Below are positions 20,101 to 29,864 of a stretch of 64,000 nucleotides of DNA, piece after piece. Origin of the DNA: Closterium sp. NIES-65 (Eukaryota > Streptophyta > Zygnematophyceae > Desmidiales > Closteriaceae). The notes below the pieces were generated by a model, which was not told the DNA's origin, did no database searches, and saw only the letters and a list, made by a program, of their open reading frames with translations. The stretch covers positions 1,798,001 to 1,862,000 of the forward strand of contig CANXME010002486.1 in the NCBI GenBank assembly GCA_948144175.1, written 5' to 3'. The position numbers and the translations under genes were made by a program. Within the stretch, counting starts at the first letter, position 1. Each line of letters starts with the position of its first letter.

Positions 20101-20121
20101 CTCGTCTCGGCGGCGGGGGAC

Positions 20122-20841
20122 GTGCTTGGTCAGTCGACATACTCCGGCCAGGTCCTCTGCACCGACCTTCGACCCTGCTCGGGAAAGCTGACGCCGACTA
20201 TGACGGAGGTGGTAGCTCTGCGAGTAATCGTCTCAGCGACGAAGTCAATGCCGAACCGACTGCATGCGAGGCTCACCCACATTGGCATGGACACCATCCG
20301 AAGCTCGGTGAAGCACGAGGTCGCCACTGGGCTGGACCTCAAGTCGGAGTTCGGCGCCAACTCACCGTGTGTCTCCTGCGTCGGCAGGAAGCTGGCGCAG
20401 CACAACTTCCCCGACATGGGCTCGGACGCCAAGGACGCCCTGGCCGTCGTGCACATTGACTTGTGCGGGCCGTTTCAGGTGGCGGCCAAGGACGGAAGCC
20501 TTCACTTCTTGCTGCTGAAGGACCGCAAGACCTGCTATGTGTGGGTTACGCCAGTCGCCAAGAAGTCGGACGTGCTGCTAGAATTCCATAAGTGGCTGGT
20601 GTTGGTAGAGAGGCAGGCAAAGAAGCCGGTGGTGATGCTGTGCTCTGACCAAGGCAAGGAGTTCACCGCCTTCGTGGTCAGCAAGGGGATCGTTCACGAC
20701 CTAACCTGCCCCTACACCCCGCAGCAAAACGGCATGGCGGAGCAGGAGATGCGGACGGTGGTGGAGTCGGTGTGGACGATGCTACTGCATATGGGTGTAC
20801 AGCACCACTGGTGGCACCTCGCTCTGCGGCAGGCCGTCTAG
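20122..20841 (+). CDS. Copia F GAG-pre-integrase and integrase core
   Basis: HARLTHIGMDTIRSSV and CVSCVGRKLAQHNF supply the HHCC zinc-binding region. The catalytic core has the first aspartate in VVHIDLCGPFQ, the second in MLCSDQGKEFTAF and the glutamate in YTPQQNGMAEQEM, so all three acidic residues are kept. A stop after LALRQAV ends the frame, but the reading continues with TPYQLLIGKKADLLLVRVWG to about 20970 and then decays. Confidence 0.85.
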   Translation: MLGQSTYSGQVLCTDLRPCSGKLTPTMTEVVALRVIVSATKSMPNRLHARLTHIGMDTIRSSVKHEVATGLDLKSEFGANSPCVSCVGRKLAQHNFPDMGSDAKDALAVVHIDLCGPFQVAAKDGSLHFLLLKDRKTCYVWVTPVAKKSDVLLEFHKWLVLVERQAKKPVVMLCSDQGKEFTAFVVSKGIVHDLTCPYTPQQNGMAEQEMRTVVESVWTMLLHMGVQHHWWHLALRQAV

Positions 20842-21907
20842 GTTTGCAACTGCCTTGAGAGGTGGACGCTGCCACCAGAGATGACACCATACCAGCTGCT
20901 CATTGGGAAGAAGGCCGACTTGTTGCTAGTACGCGTGTGGGGCTGCATGGTGCAGTTCCTCGTCCCCTAGCAGCAGCGCGGTGGGAAGCTGAAGTCGAAG
21001 GCCAAATGGGGCCTTCATCTCAGCGTGTCATAGGTGAGCAAAGTAAGAACTCCTGGACATCACTGACAACCGGGTGGTCATCATGTCGGACGTGGTGTAC
21101 TACGAGACGATGTCGCTGGAGGTGTGGAAGTCAGAGCACGGCCCGGCGTCAGGGCGGACGCCGGTCAACCCGCTGATGAACACTTCGACGGCGACGCTCC
21201 CTTTGCTGCTGCGGACACCAAGGACGTCCACCCTTCCTCCCCCTCCCCTGCCCCTCCTTCCCCTCCCCTTGTAGCCAACCTGCATGGCCTGACTCCGGTG
21301 TTGGCCTCCGGCGATAAGGGGAGCAAGGTGACGTCGCCCGCGGCGCCGGCCAAGAACATCTCCGGTAGCCGACGCAACGCCAAGCAAGTCGGCCTGGGAG
21401 CGGCGTCAACGCCGAAAGGGGAGACGTAGACCGAGGAAGTGCAGCTGACTTTGGTGGAGCCGGCGAAGGAGGCATCGGCAAGGCAGCAGCTAACAAGGGA
21501 GCATGCAGCAGTGAAGCCGACCAAGGGGCAGTCCACGACGGGCAGTCGGCAGATGAGCCGACCTTAGGGGAGAAGTTGGCTGAGACGCCAGCTGAGGTGC
21601 AGCAGGACGCTAACGGTAGCGACGCCGGTGATGATGAAGGGGACGCCGAGGAGGCTTAGCCTGGACCACGGCGTACAGGCCAATTTCGGACGCCGCCCGA
21701 CTTCTATGTACCGGCTGCCTTCACCATAGCGTACGACGAGGTCGACGACGACTTGCTGTATGACGACGCCAAGGAGGATGAGGAACTTCCAGAGCTCGAC
21801 CCCGAGATGCACGCCGACCCCGAGCACCACTGGGACATCTCCTTGATGACGATGAAGGAGGCGTTGGCAAGCTAAAAGGGCAAGGCGGTGAACGCAGCCT
21901 CATCAGC

Positions 21908-22231
21908 ATGGGAACTTGGGAGCTGCAACGCCTACCTGGGGTGAACATCATGAAGAACCGGTGGGTGCTGACAACAAAGTACCGCATTGACGACACCGTC
22001 AAGCGCGAGAAGGCAAGGCTGGTTGTGAAAGGCTTCACACAGGTGTATGGCGCCGACTACGACGCGACGTACAAGTCAGTGAGCAGCTATGTCACGCTGA
22101 GGATCTTCCTCAGCATCGTCGTCGTCCTCGACCTCAACCTAATGCAGCTGGACATGAAGAACGCCTTCCTGCAGAGCAAGCTCGACAGGGTGCTGTACAT
22201 GAACCAGCTGGACAACTTCAACGATGGGTAG
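21908..22231 (+). pseudogene. Copia F reverse transcriptase N-terminal part
   Basis: The reading gives MGTWELQRLPGVNIMKNRWV, KARLVVKGFTQVYGADYDAT and LDMKNAFLQSKLDRVLYMNQ, the fingers of a copia RT. It stops at a run of TAGGAGGTAGG-like direct and inverted repeats (22230-22350). The palm with YVDD is absent both here and after the LINE insertion, so this is an internally deleted RT. Confidence 0.8.
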
Positions 22232-22369
22232 GAGGTAGGACTACCTCCTACCCGCCCTGGAGTCCGTCTACCTCCTACCCGCCCTGGAGTTTGTCATTCT
22301 TCAAGCAGAACTGGAGTCCTACCTCCTACCCGTCGTAGGTAGTCCTAACTCGACAGGGTGCTGTACATG
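22170..22369 (+). repeat. Duplicated RT segment and GGAGGTAG repeats at the LINE insertion site
   Basis: CTCGACAGGGTGCTGTACATG occurs at about 22181-22201 and again at 22349-22369. The text after each copy (AACCAGCT(G/A)GACAACTTCAAC, then TAGGAGGTAGGACT) resumes after LINE G at 35992. Between the copies lie alternating TAGGAGGTAGGACT and inverted CTACCTCCTACCCGCCCTGGAG blocks. The copia F copy therefore had a local duplication of about 170 bp before the LINE landed. Confidence 0.7.
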
Positions 22370-22496
22370 TTTTTTTTTTTTTTGGTGGATATAAGTACAC
22401 TACACGCATACATACATCCGCATTCGTAAGTGATGCTAGGAGGACAAAGGAGGCCACTGATAGCGAGAAGAAAACCCCCTCTCCCCCCCCTCGCTT

Positions 22497-24060
22497 CTAC
22501 GGGGGCCGAAAAGCCACCCCTCCATCTTCCCAGATTGCCTTAAAACCGGCGTTACACGTCATTGAAGCCTCGCATTGGTACAGTCTGCGCATGACCCCCG
22601 CCTCGTCAGCAGCCAAATGACCCCAGCCTCCTAATTTGTCCTTAGCTCCTTTGTAAGCCGCCCTTTTCCGGGCCTTGTTGTAAATCTTCACGTGCCTTGT
22701 GAAACTAACCGCCATGCGCCGTAACACCCTCTTTGACTGGAAGCAACTGCCCCTGAAAACCGTGTTGCACCGTTCCAACCAGACTTGGTGCGCAGTGGTT
22801 GAGATGAACGTTGCCTCCGGAAAACCAGTTGACGTGCAGCTCTCTTGGAAGAGCATATCGCCGAGGGACTCTACTACTCTTCTAGGATTCATGCATTGCA
22901 CCGCTCTCTTCATCACCCTGACCACCGGCTGTATTTTGGGGCAGCTGTACAGACAGTGGTCTTGCGATTCAACTTCCCTACAGTGCGGGCACCTCGCCCT
23001 TGCACCCAGGAAAGGCAGTCTCTCCCCCACTTGCAGGTTATTGCTGTGTAGCCTCAGAATGATCTCCCGTGCCCTGTCCAGAGTTGCCAGCGAGTCTCGG
23101 GTCGTGATGACCTTCCCCCAGCCAATCTTCCTTCCCAAAGTCTCCTCCCATTGCAACTCCTGCTTAGGTTGGGATGGGGGAGGGTTCATCAGCTTCCTTA
23201 GTCGCCTTAGCTCGGCACGCTCCCCCTTGTCGCAGATCGGCGAGTACAGCAGGCGCGTTCTTGGCTCTCTCAGTGGGCCACGTACTCTCCCCTCTATGAC
23301 CGCCATCGGGGTGGTGCGTAGGAAGCCAACTGATACCACGCTCGCATACTGCACCTCGGTGACGTTTCCTTTTTTGTCCAACGCCACTCTTCTCCCGTAG
23401 ATCGCGCCGTCACTCGTCTGCTCTAGTTTGTAGTAAAGCAGCTCCCCCGGCCGGTACGACGGTGAGCGGAGCAGATTTGTCTCCCTGAAGATCTCCTCTA
23501 CAATCAGTTTTGCAAGAACCATGTCCTTCCATCTTTGCGGTGTTGCCTCCTAGGCCTTCATCGCCCACTTTCTCTGCTCCTCTCCCCCCAATTCCCGCTC
23601 CAGGGTAGAGGCATCCTTGAGGGTTCTGCTTCCGTCCCACCACTTGTACACAAGATCGCCCAGCCGAACACCTTTTAGGCAGCGCGATCCAGCCCGATTG
23701 CCGAAAGGGGATTTTCCCCTGAAGAAAATCTTCCGATTAAACAGCAGCTGCTCTTCCTCCGCATCCCATCTGTGTGCAGGGTCTCCAATAGCCACCACTT
23801 TCGAGTCCCATAGAGACTTCACCGCTAATCTCCACCTCGTACCTCCTCCCAGCCAGCACTTCAAAATCGAGGGGTGTGCGTAGATTGTGGCCAGCCCGAG
23901 AGGGAACCCAGCAGCTCTCTCCCACAGCCAATTTCTCAGGGGCTCCTGCTCCGCCAGTGCCTTCCCCAATTTTTGAATTACCGTGCTGTCAATCCTTTGC
24001 TTCAGGTTAATAACGCCCAGTCCTCCCTCCTTCCGTCCCCAGGTCATAACTCCAAAGAGT
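22497..24060 (-). pseudogene. LINE G ORF2 C-terminal region with zf-RVT motif
   Basis: Two neighbouring frames (24047-23550 and 23522-22497) give the part after RT: MTWGRKEGGLGVINLKQR (typical LINE post-RT block), an Arg/Trp-rich region and the zinc motif CPHCREVESQDHCLYSCPK followed by VWLERCNTVFRG. A stop and frameshift near 23540 separate them. The last frame of 341 codons is open to RPP close to the poly(A). The C-terminal motif is thought to bind nucleic acid during target-primed reverse transcription. Confidence 0.82.
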
Positions 24061-24159
24061 GAAGTGCCTATCCAGCACCGCCATTCCCCCTGATATGAAG
24101 TTGTGACAGAGCCGCTTCACCTTTGTCCATACGTCGTGCGGCGGTGCGTATATCTGCGC

Positions 24160-24985
24160 CTAAAACAGCAGGATCGGCATCGCGTAGCTGTTTATAATGG
24201 TGACCCGCGCCGTCGTCTTGAGGTGTTTTGTCTCCCAGCAACTCAGCACCGCATTTATGCTCTCAAAGGCTTTATCCCATGTCGACACCGGCGACCCTCC
24301 AGATGTGATCCATATACCCAACAGCCTTTCCACCTTGTCCTTCTCCGCCCACTTGAAAGGCGTTACCAGAGGCTGCAACCGTCTCCGATTCTTCCCCAAC
24401 GGCATCAATGTCGTCTTGTCACGGTTCACACACAGCCCCGATATGTCCGCAAACTCGTCCAATACCTTCTTCGCCCGCTCCACCTGATCCTTCCCTTTCA
24501 GGATAAGTGTTGTGTCGTCCGCATAGCTGATGTAAGCGAGTTCTCCTTTCATCCCCCTTTTCCTGACCCCCAGTTTCCTCCTAGTGATCTCGTGGCAAAG
24601 TGGCTCGACCGCGCAGAGGAAGAGGTATGGGGCTAGCAAGCAACCTTGCAGCACTCCCTTCTCCATGTCTACGCAATCCCCCAGCCAGCTGTTGAGCAGT
24701 AATTTGGTAGTAGCACCTTCATGTAAACCCTTAACCCAGGCGATAAACTTGTCCGGGAAGCCCATGCGCTCCAGTGTCTCAAACAGGTATCCTTGGGAGA
24801 CGGAATCATAGGCTTTCAGGAAGTCAACCAGAAGAAGCAGCTAGTCCTCATCCTCCTCTTCTGCTGCATCAATAGCATCAGCCACCAGTGATGCAGCATC
24901 TGCCAGACTTCTCCCTGGGAGGAAGCCAAATTGGTTCTAAAAAAAAACCCTTGGTAAGGCCAGCTTGATCCGATTCGCCAACACT
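24160..24985 (-). pseudogene. LINE G reverse transcriptase, palm part
   Basis: Starting at the copia B junction, the reading gives LANRIKLALPR, then after a frameshift NQFGFLPGRSLADAASLVAD, LLLVDFLKAYDSVSQGYL, GVLQGCLLAPYLFLCAVEPL and the active site ELAYISYADDTTLILKG, followed by the thumb-side block WETKHLKTTARVTIINSYAM. YADD is intact. A stop in EDED*LLLL and the frameshift inactivate it. The first RT blocks are on the other side of copia B. Confidence 0.88.
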
Positions 24986-25117
24986 TGTTGAGATGAACAA
25001 ACAGGAATGATTGAACTAACATTGAAATCAGTACAAGTACCAAACCCTAGAATTGTGTACCCCCTATAGGCTAACCCACTCTAGCCTAAACAAGCACAAC
25101 ATATCTAATGTTTGACA
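24986..25117 (-). repeat. 3' LTR of copia B (132 bp)
   Basis: On the plus strand it begins TGTTGAGATGAAC and ends TTTGACA, followed by CACCCCCAT (the purine tract on the coding strand). Confidence 0.88.
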
Positions 25118-25327
25118 CACCCCCATAGGCGAAGTAGGGGAGAACTAGGGGTCACAAGACCAGTCAAGGAAAGCAAAGCAAAGCAAGCTCAGGGTGGATC
25201 ACAAAGTCACCACACATTCCGAGCACAAGTTCAACACCACAAGGCCAGTTCACAAGCAGGAGTACATATATATGTAAGACTAGACAAGCAAGAGCAGGTA
25301 TATATATATGTAACAGTACAAGGAAGG

Positions 25328-26839
25328 TCAAGAGGTGAGCAAGTGAGGCAAGACAGGTACAAGACCCAGCTGGGTGCAGAAGCGCTGATGATCACAAGGC
25401 GCAAGTGCCTTGGTGAAGACATCAGCAGTGTTGGCCTCAGAGGCCACGTACGCAAACCGCAACTGACCACGCTGCTGTAGCTCACGAGCAAGGAAGTAGC
25501 GGAGAGCAATGTGCTTTGTTCTGTGCTCCAGTCTCTGCTCTCGACACAAGGCCAGCATGGCCTTGTTGTCTACGTACAGGACGGGAAGAGAACGAGGCGG
25601 CTCTCCAAGGTCGGTCAGCAGGTAGGTGAGCCAGCAAAGCTCCTGAGCAGCCATGGCCCCGGCAGAGATCTCAGCCTCACAACTAGAGCCGAGAACAGAA
25701 GATGAGCGAGTAGCCCGCCACGAAACAGAGCCGGAACCAAGGCTGAAGGTGTAACCCTGTGACGACCGCTGCGTAGCCTGGTCGTCAGCCCACGAAGCGT
25801 CTGCGTGACCGGTGAGGACCACTGGACTCCGCCCTCCAATCACTAGCCCCATGCTCGACGTACTGCACAAGTAGAGCAACACCCTCTTCGCTGCATCCAT
25901 GTGCTCTGGTCGGTGTCTCCTAGGAGCAACATAGCGTGCGAGAATGCTAAGAGGGTATGCAAGGTCAGGTCGTGTGCAGGTCATCAGGTACATGAGGCAG
26001 CCAACAAGCTCTGGGTACGAGCCACTCGACTCTACGGACTCATCCGAAGGCAGAGCTGAGAGCGAGTGGCGAGTAGGCAGAGGAGTGGCCTGAGGCGAGG
26101 AGTACGTGAAGCCGAAGCGCTGAAGAACCTGCTGCACCATGTGTGACCGAGTCAGGGTGATGGTGCGGTGTGCTCTGTCTCGGGTGATCTGCAAGCCAAG
26201 ATAGCTGCGCAGTTCACCCAGGTCTGTGCATGTGTGTCTCTTCTGCAGCTCAAACTTCACGTAGGTGAGTCCAATAGTGTCAGCTGTGGCAAAGACCAAG
26301 TCGTCGACGTACACGAGGATGTAGAACGGCGGCAGAGAAGTGTGGGTGCGTAGAAATAGCGACAGGTCGGCAGTAGACGGAGCAAACCCAAGAGCCGCAA
26401 GTGTAGTCCTCAGTGTGTCGTGCCACTCACGAGGTGCCTGGCGGAGACCGTAGACTGGCCGCCGGAGGCTCCACTGGGTGCCACGAGGAAAAGTCCCAGT
26501 CAAGCCAAGAAGGCGGCGCAGCCAGATCTCCTCGTGCAGGCTGCCCTGCAGGAAAGCAGTGCTGAAGTCAAGAGAGTGTAGCTCGTAGTCACGGTGAGCA
26601 GCTACGTGCAGCAGTACCTGAAGAGTGGTCATCTTCAGGGTGGGAGAGAAGGTCTGAAAGTAGTCAACTCCCTGTCGCTGACTGAAGCCACAAGCCACGT
26701 AACGCGCCTTGAAGATAGGCGGAGAACCCGGCGGCCACTTCACCGTGAAAATCCACATGCCACTGACGATGTTCGCCCCAGGAGGGGGGGGCAGCGTCAA
26801 CGTAGGTGCCTGTGGACTTCCATGAAGCCATCTCTGCAT
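25328..26839 (-). CDS. Copia B reverse transcriptase and RNase H
   Basis: A 503-codon open frame contains the whole RT-RNase H region. RT blocks: NIVSGMWIFTVKWPPG, KARYVACGFSQRQGVDYFQT, LDFSTAFLQGSLHEEIWLRR, VYGLRQAPREWHDTL and the active site ILVYVDDLVFATADT. RNase H: VVLTGHADASWADDQATQRS, SSCEAEISAGAMAAQELCW, LYVDNKAMLALCREQRLEHR and ANTADVFTKALAP. The catalytic residues look intact. The open frame starts just after a run of eight C that shifts the polyprotein frame near 26790. Confidence 0.9.
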   Translation of the reverse strand: MQRWLHGSPQAPTLTLPPPPGANIVSGMWIFTVKWPPGSPPIFKARYVACGFSQRQGVDYFQTFSPTLKMTTLQVLLHVAAHRDYELHSLDFSTAFLQGSLHEEIWLRRLLGLTGTFPRGTQWSLRRPVYGLRQAPREWHDTLRTTLAALGFAPSTADLSLFLRTHTSLPPFYILVYVDDLVFATADTIGLTYVKFELQKRHTCTDLGELRSYLGLQITRDRAHRTITLTRSHMVQQVLQRFGFTYSSPQATPLPTRHSLSALPSDESVESSGSYPELVGCLMYLMTCTRPDLAYPLSILARYVAPRRHRPEHMDAAKRVLLYLCSTSSMGLVIGGRSPVVLTGHADASWADDQATQRSSQGYTFSLGSGSVSWRATRSSSVLGSSCEAEISAGAMAAQELCWLTYLLTDLGEPPRSLPVLYVDNKAMLALCREQRLEHRTKHIALRYFLARELQQRGQLRFAYVASEANTADVFTKALAPCDHQRFCTQLGLVPVLPHLLTS

Positions 26840-27680
26840 CCATAGCTGCCTGCCATTGAGAAGAGTAGGGACCCTCTATCGCCTCTGCGTAAGAGCGCAG
26901 ATTCGGGATGTCAAGTGCATCCGAGTCTCCCTCAGGGGTAAGCAGTACGGACACGAGATGAGGTGAAGCAGCGGCCAAGCATTGGAACTCCTTCTGCCTG
27001 TCCTCTAGGACGTCCGTGCCAAGGGCACACTCACCCCCGACGGACGGAGGACACCCAGACTTAGACTCTGCCACAAGACTAGCAGCGTAATCCTGACGAC
27101 AGCGAGCAGCAAAGTTGACAAGCTCAGCAACTAGGGCAGACGCAGCAGTGGACTCAAAGGAAGGGTCAGTGACGACAGTAGCAAGGAGACGCTTGACAGT
27201 AGGACTGGCAGCACAAAGAGAGTCCGACTCTGGGTCGGGAAGAGCAAGAAGAGAGGACTCAGTAGGAGAAGGCAAAGGGGCACGCAGAGGAGCACTGGAC
27301 GGACGCAGAGACATTCGGTGCGTGCCAGGGACAGGAGGAGGACGGTGACGCGATCCGCAACCACCAGTGCGAGCAGTACGGACAGGCGACGCAGGGCGAG
27401 ACGCAGGCTCACGACTCTCAGCAAGACCTCCAGTAGGACCAGTGTAGGGAGAAGTAGCAGGCAGTGGGGAGGCGGGCTGTAACTGTAACTGTGACTGGAC
27501 AGGCTGTGGACCCTCTAAGGGAGGAGGACGACCGAGAGAAGGCAAGAGACCAAGAAACTGATGAAGGAGTGGAACGAAGTACGGCCGCTGCCGTGCAGCG
27601 ACTCCAGAACCAGCAGAGACACCAGCGCCAGGGTTCTCCGCACCAGCAGCAGCTCCAACGCTCGACTCCACAGCACCAGC
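26790..27680 (-). pseudogene. Copia B linker before RT, frameshifted
   Basis: This Pro/Ser-rich segment starts near QRPYFVPLLHQFLGLLPS and ends in IEGPYSSQWQAAMDAEMASW, the same lead-in as in A2. It is separated from RT by a single-base frameshift in GCCCCCCCCTCC-type sequence near 26790 (homopolymer slippage). Confidence 0.75.
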
Positions 27681-28800
27681 AGCAGCACCAGCTCAAGGGT
27701 CCTCAGCACTTGCAGCAGCTCCAACGCCCGGGTCCTCAGTACCAGCAGCAGCTCCAATGCCCGGGTCCTTAGCACCAGTCGTAGCTCCAACGCACGGGTC
27801 CGCAGCACCAGAAACAGCTCCAACCTCTAGGGACGCAGCACCAACAGAAACAGTAGAGTCTCTAGTACCAGCAGCACCACCAGCAGCACGGGGTCCGCGA
27901 CACCAGGCGCGCCACTCCGAAGAGTGCAGCGCCGCTCGTACCACTCACTGATCCTCTCACGGGAGGGGAGCTCCTGGCTAGGAGGAGATGCACTAGTACC
28001 AGTCCCAGTAGTACGCCTGGCTCCAGAGGTACCTCTCCTAAGGCTGCAGTACTGCAAGTACCACTCATGCAGCTGCTCCGAGGAGAGGGATCCTCCAGGT
28101 GTAGGACTCTCAGGCTTAGGACCTCCAGACTCAGAACCCCCAAGCTCAGTACTCCCAAGCTCAGCACCCCTAGGCTCCGCACCCCCAGGCTCCGCACCCC
28201 CAGGCTCCGCATCCCCAGGCTCCGCACCCCCAGGCTCCGCTTCCCCAGGCTCAGCACCCCCAAGCTCCGCACCCCCAGGCTCAGCACCCCCAGGCTCCAC
28301 ACCCACAGCAGGACGAGAGTCGAGAGCTACCTCAACAGGCTCAACCGGGTCTACCTGAGACACACCTGAGGGAGCGGCACCCTGAGGGGGAAGGGGGTCT
28401 ACGACAACAGCACCTGGCGCGAGAAAGAGAGGCGGGGGGGGGAGCAGGGCACTGCGGTAGGAGAAGAGGCGGTAGTAGGGGACAGACTCGTCAAAAGTGA
28501 CGTCCCTGAAAGGGCAAGACTCGGCGCAAGGTGGCGTGGTAAAACTGCCAACCAGGCGCGTCCGGGACAAAGCCGAGGAAGACGCAGGAAACAGCACGGG
28601 AGGAGAGCTTATCCGCAGACGTATCGCGGACAAAAGCTCGAGATCCCTAGACCCAAAAACGCGACGCATTGCCAACCTCCCCCGTCCACAGCAGCGTGGG
28701 CGAGGTCTCTGGCAAGGAGACACGGGGCCAGAGGTTGAGCTGATGCGCAGCGTACCGGACCGCAAACGGCCACAGAAAGTGGGGGGCAACCGCATGGATC
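27680..28800 (-). pseudogene. Copia B integrase C-terminus and GGAEP repeat linker
   Basis: After the integrase core block (AFVRDTSADKLSSRAVSCVF) comes an extension that includes at least a dozen pentapeptides of the type GGAEP (about 28310-28110) encoded by 15-bp units, then Ser/Thr-rich and Gly/Ala-rich parts. Repeat units differ by single bases. Copies A2 and C carry the same linker with other unit numbers. Confidence 0.7.
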
Positions 28801-29864
28801 AAGGAGGTACGGGCTACCTCCATGACTAGGCCAATGCTGCGCACTGCAATCCCATTCTGCTGTGGAGAGGCCGGAACCTTGAACGACTGCTTAATGCTGT
28901 GCTCAGCACAGTAGGCTGCCAAGAGGTCGGAGGAAAACTCACCACCTCTGTCAGAGTGCAAGCGCAGGACAGGAAAGTCCGAGTGGAAACGCTCGCTCAG
29001 CTAGAGACGGGCTCTGCAGATCCAAGGGATCAAGACATTAGGGACCTCACCCTTGGTGCGCAAGTGGAAGACCGTGGTGTAGCGCGAGTAGTCGTCAACA
29101 ACTATCAGGAAGTACCTCTCCTGACCCTGACTACGGACGCGGGCTGGGCCCCAAGCGTCCATGTGGAGCGTTTGCAAGGGAGCAGTCGTCGGGGGAAACG
29201 AGGAGGAGTGAGGACCAGCGCGCTGCCGCCCCTCGACGAAGGGAAGACAGGGAGGAGCAGGCGAGGGTGGGAGGGGAGGGAGGACTCTAAGAAGACCAGA
29301 GACAAGGTATCGGGAGTGCATGGCACGAAGGCGCTGCACAGACGGGTGGCCAAGTCGGTGGTGCCAGAGGACAGTCTTGTGCACCAGAGAGCGACACGAG
29401 CAGGGGGCAGACAGCAGACCTGACGCGGACGCAGACGCAGACGCAGGGACTTGAGGGGACTCAGTGGTCAGTGTGTACAGGTCCGACCCTGGCTGCCGAG
29501 TGAAGGTAGCCAAGTGGCGGCCCGTACGAGCACACGTGCAGTGTGTCACGCGCTCGTAGGCAGGGGTGAACTGGTGAACACCCCTGTCCTGGATTGCACT
29601 ACCTGCCACCAAGTTTGTAGAGAACGAGGGGAGGTGGAGACCTGACAGTGTGCCCGACAGGACCGCAGGACATAGAAGGACAGTGGAGGAGGTCGCAATG
29701 ACTGGACCCCCAGAGGGGTCAGCGAGGGAGACAGCAATTGGCCGAGCAAGCGGCTCAAGGGCAGTGCGGTCACGAAAGAAGCAGTGAGAAGCACCTGAGT
29801 CCAGTGTGAAGGTGTGCAGTGCTGCCGTTGACTCAGTACCAGGGGGGGGCAGACGCAGAAGCAC
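28640..29864 (-). pseudogene. Copia B protease and integrase
   Basis: The protease signature TLDSGASHCFFRDRTALEP opens the frame. It continues with LSGLHLPSFSTNLVAGSAIQ, the GAG-pre-integrase VLWHHRLGHPSVQRLRAM and the integrase start LQTLHMDAWGPARV (first aspartate), VVDDYSRYTTVFHL. After a stop near 29001 the second aspartate follows in LRLHSDRGGEFSSDLL, and the glutamate position reads QQNGIAVRSIGLVMEV, with valine in place of glutamate (GTG). In A1 the same position is GAG-encoded glutamate. So the integrase is inactive by both the stop and the substitution. Confidence 0.87.

Noticed and set aside
22699..23400. Long plus-strand open frame
   Set aside because: It is antisense to the LINE ORF2 C-terminus, which has the zinc motif and homology-like blocks on the minus strand.
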